Positions 5,107 through 10,964 of a stretch of 10,964 nt of DNA are shown one piece after another. The stretch spans positions 1 to 10,964 of the forward strand of contig JAICIW010000040.1 of assembly GCA_025928735.1 (NCBI GenBank), written 5' to 3'. How positions within the stretch are numbered: position 1 is the stretch's first letter; each line of letters begins with the position of its first letter. Made by a program: the position numbers and the translations under genes. Source of the DNA: Rhodanobacteraceae bacterium (GTDB taxonomy: Bacteria; Pseudomonadota; Gammaproteobacteria; Xanthomonadales; Rhodanobacteraceae). Under the pieces are notes generated by a model. It worked only from the letters and a program-made list of their open reading frames with translations, ran no database searches and was not told the origin of the DNA.

Positions 5107-6792
5107 TCAGCGTGCCACGACCAGCGCGAACGACTCCCGCCGCCACACCACGACCCGGTTGCGACCCTCGGCCTTGGCACGGTATTGCGCGGCATCGGCG
5201 TGTTCCACCAAGGCCTCGATGTCAGAGGTCGTCTTGCCGCGCACCGCGACGCCGATGCTCACGGTGAACGCGATCAGGTGCTCACCGATCGGCACCCGCA
5301 AGGCCGCGGCGCGGGCCACGATGCGCTCAGCGACCCGCACCGCCATGCGTGCGCTCTCGCCCCTGAGCATGATGAGAAACTCCTCACCGCCATAGCGGCC
5401 GAGGCGATCGGACTCGCCGAGTTCGGCACGGATCGCCTCGACGACCGCGGCGAGGCACGCGTCGCCGGCGGAATGGCCGCGGCTGTCGTTGATCTGCTTG
5501 AAATGGTCGATGTCGAGGAACAGCACGGCCAGCGGCTCAGATCCGATCCTCGCCTGCCACGCGCTGCGCAGGCGGTCCATGATGGCGCGACGGTTGAACA
5601 CGCCGGTGAGCGAATCGAACTGCGCCATGCGGGTGGCGCGATCACGTTCGTGTCGCACCTGCAGGGTGCGGTCGGCAAGGCCCACGGTAACGATCACCGC
5701 GGCCCACGCCATGCTGCCGGGGAATCCATATTCCAGCCACGCAGGCAGAGGGAGTCCCGCCATCAACTGCACCACCCGCGCCAAGGTCAACGCGAGCAAC
5801 GGCAACCATGACAGCAGGAAGAAACCTGCCTGCCGGTTGCCGCGCCGCCACGCCAGCCAGCTCGAAGCCAGCGCGATCACCGTGCTCACGATCAGCAGCA
5901 GGTTGACCGTGTTCGGCAACCACGCATCGGGCCGCAGGAACGGCATCCAGATGATCACGGCGAACGCCAGGAACGGCCAGCGCAGCGCGCCAAGCCAGGC
6001 GGCAAGCCGCGGGGTGTAACTGCGCAGGTCCGCGAATGCGAGGATGAACCAGATCGAAAAACCCGCCGCCAGTGCAGCCATGCACTGGCCGGTGTGGTAG
6101 CCGAGCGGCGCCAGCAGTGCCGCGCCGGGGAGCGCATACAGCTCGCCGGACACGGCCATGGCGTACACCACCTGTGCGCACACGTACACGATGAAATACA
6201 GGAACATCCGATCGCGCAGCACCGCCCAGAAACACAGGATCACCAGCACCATCGACAACTGCACGCTGGCGAAGAACGTACTCACGCGCACGTGTCGCAA
6301 ATCCCGCGCACGATAGCTCGCCACATCCGTGATGCCCACGCGTATCGGCTGGGTCTGGCCGGGATTGCCCAACGCCACGTAGACCGGCTGGTCGGCACGC
6401 AAGTCGTAAGGCAACAGGTACACCACCGCGTGGTGCGAGAAGCTGGGATCGAGCGAGGCATCGAACACGCTCTCGCTGCGGGGGCGGTAATCCGGCGGCA
6501 GGTAAACGGTCACGTGTGCCCGGGTACTGCCACGGATGACCAGCAACGGCCGCGTCGCCTGGCGCCAATCGTCCCCAAGCCGCAGCGCGTACCAATCGAT
6601 GTGACTACGCGGGGCGTGCAACCACACACGCGACACCGCGCGCTCCTGTCCAGCCTCGGTCGCCGCGACGTGCCCGGGTGCCAGCGTTGGAGCAGTCGGC
6701 AATGCCGACACGCGCAGGACGGCATCGTCGGCTAATGCGGCCACCGGAAACCACAACAGCAGCAAACCCCAGCGCAACGAACACAAGCTCAC
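5107..6792 (-). CDS. Membrane diguanylate cyclase, 7TMR-DISM-type sensor with GGDEF domain
   Basis: 561 residues from GTG 6792 (GGAG ~9 bases upstream). Residues 1-21 are a signal peptide ending ALA-DD. About 22-165 form a periplasmic beta-rich domain like 7TMR-DISMED2, seven hydrophobic segments follow at ~170-375, and a GGDEF domain covers ~392-550. The catalytic signature GGEEF is at 468-472, preceded by DSLTGVFNRR (393-402) and FLDIDHFKQIND, with VSIGVA downstream, so the metal and GTP sites look intact and it should make cyclic di-GMP from two GTP. The product-inhibition I-site, normally RxxD, reads GESD (459-462): Asp is kept, Arg is lost, so feedback inhibition may be weak. The ligand sensed is unknown. 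It is followed by 133 bases and then the CopD-like gene on the same strand; a link to the oxidase locus is possible but not shown. Confidence 0.9.
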   Translation of the reverse strand: MSLCSLRWGLLLLWFPVAALADDAVLRVSALPTAPTLAPGHVAATEAGQERAVSRVWLHAPRSHIDWYALRLGDDWRQATRPLLVIRGSTRAHVTVYLPPDYRPRSESVFDASLDPSFSHHAVVYLLPYDLRADQPVYVALGNPGQTQPIRVGITDVASYRARDLRHVRVSTFFASVQLSMVLVILCFWAVLRDRMFLYFIVYVCAQVVYAMAVSGELYALPGAALLAPLGYHTGQCMAALAAGFSIWFILAFADLRSYTPRLAAWLGALRWPFLAFAVIIWMPFLRPDAWLPNTVNLLLIVSTVIALASSWLAWRRGNRQAGFFLLSWLPLLALTLARVVQLMAGLPLPAWLEYGFPGSMAWAAVIVTVGLADRTLQVRHERDRATRMAQFDSLTGVFNRRAIMDRLRSAWQARIGSEPLAVLFLDIDHFKQINDSRGHSAGDACLAAVVEAIRAELGESDRLGRYGGEEFLIMLRGESARMAVRVAERIVARAAALRVPIGEHLIAFTVSIGVAVRGKTTSDIEALVEHADAAQYRAKAEGRNRVVVWRRESFALVVAR

Positions 6793-6812
6793 GCGTCCGC
6801 ACTCCGCTCGCC

Positions 6813-6827
6813 CGAGGGCTTCCCTCG
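6813..6827. repeat. Short hairpin upstream of the cyclase gene
   Basis: CGAGGG (6813-6818) and CCCTCG (6822-6827) flank a three-base loop. It lies about 20 bases upstream of the cyclase GTG start, in the predicted leader. No T-run follows on either strand. Confidence 0.35.
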
Positions 6828-6834
6828 ATCGCAG

Positions 6835-6863
6835 AATGTACTCGCTTTCCAGGGGCCTGACAC
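6835..6863 (-). promoter_or_regulatory. Tentative sigma-70 promoter for the cyclase gene
   Basis: On the minus strand GTGTCA (6863-6858, 4/6 to TTGACA) and TACATT (6840-6835, 4/6 to TATAAT) are separated by 17 bases. The predicted leader is ~36 bases. Weak match; reported because spacing and position are right. Confidence 0.25.
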
Positions 6864-6966
6864 CGGCGGGGATCGACGGAACCTGGTGCCGGCGGTGTTA
6901 GGATGAAAGGTCCGAATCAAGCGGCACCCGCGCCTTGGGCCTATTGACGCTATGCCACGTGACCGC

Positions 6967-7065
6967 GCCGGCGGCCCTTTGCCCGCGGGGCAAGGAAGAG
7001 TGAGGAAGATGTATGCCGATACATAGACGAGCGATGACGCCGCCACGCGGGCAAAGGGCCCCGGC
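6967..7065. repeat. Concentric (nested) inverted repeat upstream of maeB
   Basis: A perfect 15-base inverted repeat, GGCCCTTTGCCCGCG (6973-6987) and CGCGGGCAAAGGGCC (7046-7060), flanks 58 bases. Inside, ATGTAT (7009-7014) and ATACAT (7019-7024) form a second hairpin around GCCG. Both repeats are centred on the same point, 7016.5. GCCG (6967-6970) and CGGC (7062-7065) extend the outer stem after a small bulge. The bases between outer and inner stems do not pair and are purine-rich. It could be a structured leader, a small RNA or a remnant of a small mobile repeat. No T-run, so not a classical terminator. Confidence 0.65.
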
Positions 7066-7113
7066 CCGAAGGGTTGCTCCGCAGCGGCCGCCATCCATCG
7101 GTGCGCACCTTGA

Positions 7114-7130
7114 CCAGAGAACCACTCTGG
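7114..7130. repeat. Hairpin ~80 bases upstream of maeB
   Basis: CCAGAG (7114-7119) and CTCTGG (7125-7130) form a six-base stem with a five-base loop, AACCA. It immediately follows TTGA, but no good -10 is found at the right distance. No T-run follows. Function unknown. Confidence 0.35.
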
Positions 7131-7212
7131 CGTTGCGGTACGCGCCTCGTCTGGCGACCGCTGCGGAAGCAACGCGGTTCACGCGGCATAGCGCCAACAG
7201 GCCCTAGATCCC

Positions 7213-9605
<2,393 letters not shown>

Positions 9606-9609
<4 letters not shown>

Positions 9610-10964
9610 ACGCACTGGCCCGCGAATTCCTGGAGCAGGACCCCGATCCGCGCGAGACCCGCGAGTGGGTCGAATCGATCGAGGCGGTGATCAACGCCGA
9701 GGGCACCGAACGCGCCCACCAGTTGCTGGAAAAACTGGTCGACGAAACCCGCCGCGCAGGCGGCCACCTGCCGTTCTCGCCCACCACCGAATACGTCAAC
9801 ACGATCCCGCCGCAGCTCGAAGCGAAATCGCCGGGCGACGCCGCGATGGAGTGGCGCATCCGCTGCCTGATCCGCTGGAACGCGATGGCGATGGTGGTGC
9901 GCGCCAATCGCAAGCCGGGTTCGCTGGGCGGCCACATCGCGAGTTTCGCTTCGTCCGCCACGCTGTACGACGTCGGCTTCAACCACTTCTGGCGCGCGCC
10001 TTCGAAAGACCACCCGGGCGACCTGGTCTGCTACCAGGGCCATTCCAGCCCGGGCCTGTACGCGCGCTCGTTCCTCGAAGGCCGTTTGTCCCCCGAGCAG
10101 CTCGATCACCTGCGCATGGAAGCGTCGTCGCCCAAGCTCGGCCTGTCGTCGTACCCGCATCCTTGGCTGATGCCGAATTACTGGCAGGTGCCGACGGTGT
10201 CGATGGGTCTGGGGCCGATCCAGGCGATCTACCAGGCGCAATTCATGAAGTACCTCGAAGCGCGCGGGCTGATGCCGAAGTCCGACCGCAAGGTCTGGTG
10301 CTTCCTCGGTGACGGCGAATGTGACGAACCCGAGTCGCTGGGCGCGATTTCCGTCGCCGGCCGCGAGAAGCTCGACAACCTGATCTTCGTGATCAATTGC
10401 AACCTGCAGCGCCTCGACGGCCCTGTGCGCGGCAACGGCAAGATCATCCAGGAACTCGAAGGCGTGTTCCGCGGCGCCGGCTGGAACGTATTGAAATTGA
10501 TCTGGGGCTCGTACTGGGATCCGCTTCTCGCGCGCGACACCAAAGGCGTGCTGCGCAAGCTGATGATGGAAACCGTGGACGGTGAATACCAAGCCTGCAA
10601 GGCGTTCGGCGGCAAGTACACGCGCGAGCAGTTCTTCGGCAAGTATCCGGAAACCGCGGCGATGGTCGCGAACCTTTCCGACGAGGACATCTGGCGCCTG
10701 AACCGCGGCGGCCATGATCCGCACAAGGTGTACGCGGCGTATCACGCAGCCGTGCACACGGAAGGCATGCCCACGGTGATCCTTGCCAAGACCGTCAAGG
10801 GCTACGGCATGGGTGCGGCCGGTGAATCGCTCAACATCGCGCACCAGGCCAAGAAGATGCACCAGGACGCGGTGAAGATCTTCCGCGACCGTTTCCACAT
10901 TCCGATCGACGACAAGCAACTCGAAGGCGAAGACATCGACTCGGTGCCGTACTACCACCCGGGC
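9606..10964 (+). CDS. aceE: Pyruvate dehydrogenase E1 component (homodimeric type), 5' part
   Basis: 453 codons are visible, open at the window edge; the full enzyme is usually near 890 residues. It decarboxylates pyruvate with thiamine diphosphate and passes the acetyl group to the E2 lipoyl domain, feeding acetyl-CoA to the TCA cycle. Features include the N-terminal REWVESIEAVI helix region that in E. coli binds E2, SLGGHIASFASSATLYDVGF at ~106-125, the active-site YQGHSSPG with His146, and the ThDP/Mg motif GDGECDEP at 235-242 with VINCNLQRLDGPVRGNGKII at ~262-281. FFGKYPETA, LNRGGHDP and KGYGMG further match E. coli AceE almost word for word. ATG 9606 is set by AGGAG and by overlap with maeB. 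In many gammaproteobacteria aceF and lpd follow; here that lies beyond the window. Neighbouring maeB supplies its substrate. Confidence 0.97.

Larger units (their letters stand above)
6793..7212. other. 420-base divergent intergenic region between the cyclase and maeB
   Basis: Short open frames exist on both strands here but none has protein-like composition, a convincing RBS or a recognisable family motif, so I call no gene. It holds the small hairpin at 6813-6827, a tentative cyclase promoter, a concentric inverted repeat centred at 7016.5 and a hairpin at 7114-7130. The heptamer CCGGCGG occurs twice (6863-6869 and 6889-6895). I found no convincing maeB promoter. Confidence 0.6.

Noticed and set aside
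7110..7138. maeB promoter starting with TTGACC at 7110
   Set aside because: At 17-base spacing the -10 would be TTGCGG, a poor match; no better pairing found.
6789..7172. 127-residue minus-strand open frame in the intergenic region
   Set aside because: No RBS, mixed composition, no domain, and it crosses the inverted repeat; not supported as a gene.

Overview
The window looks like chromosomal DNA of a GC-rich gammaproteobacterium. The homodimeric E. coli-type AceE, the MaeB-type malic enzyme and the cbb3-oxidase genes fit a Xanthomonadales/Rhodanobacteraceae-like organism. That placement is my inference from protein style and gene content, not from a marker gene. There are no rRNA or tRNA genes, CRISPR arrays, transposases or integrases.

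Layout. 1-846 (+): 3' half of an SLC13-type permease, cut by the window edge. 836-3926 (-): a compact oxidase operon, read leftward as ccoN (3926-2475), a fused ccoO-cytochrome c gene (2478-1483), a small ccoQ-like gene (1469-1305) and a tail-anchored Ig-like protein of unknown function (1294-836). 4107-4973 (-): a CopD-like four-helix membrane protein, then a C-terminal stub of a CcoI/CopA-type copper ATPase, then a ccoS gene whose 3' end is out of frame by one base. 5107-6792 (-): a membrane diguanylate cyclase. 6793-7212: a 420-base divergent intergenic region with a concentric inverted repeat. 7213-9609 (+): maeB with an unusual basic C-terminal tail. 9606-10964 (+): first 453 codons of aceE, overlapping maeB by ATGA and running off the window.

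How it works together. The leftward genes encode a non-canonical cbb3-family oxygen reductase. The catalytic subunit keeps the Cu-B histidines and the tyrosine that marks oxygen reductases. The two-heme electron-entry role appears to sit in one fused polypeptide instead of separate CcoO and diheme CcoP. The usual ccoG and ccoH genes are absent here. Of ccoI only the last two membrane helices remain, and they lack two expected metal-site residues. Upstream of ccoN there is an FNR/Anr-like site centred exactly 41.5 bases from the start predicted by a 5/6-match -10 hexamer, the geometry of a class II FNR promoter. A second FNR-like palindrome lies upstream of the CopD-like gene. The oxidase is therefore probably a low-oxygen enzyme.

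The rightward pair maeB-aceE is translationally coupled and links malate to pyruvate to acetyl-CoA. The most noteworthy signals are the reduced oxidase locus with its decayed assembly genes, the Ig-like accessory protein, the class II promoter geometry, and the concentric inverted repeat upstream of maeB.
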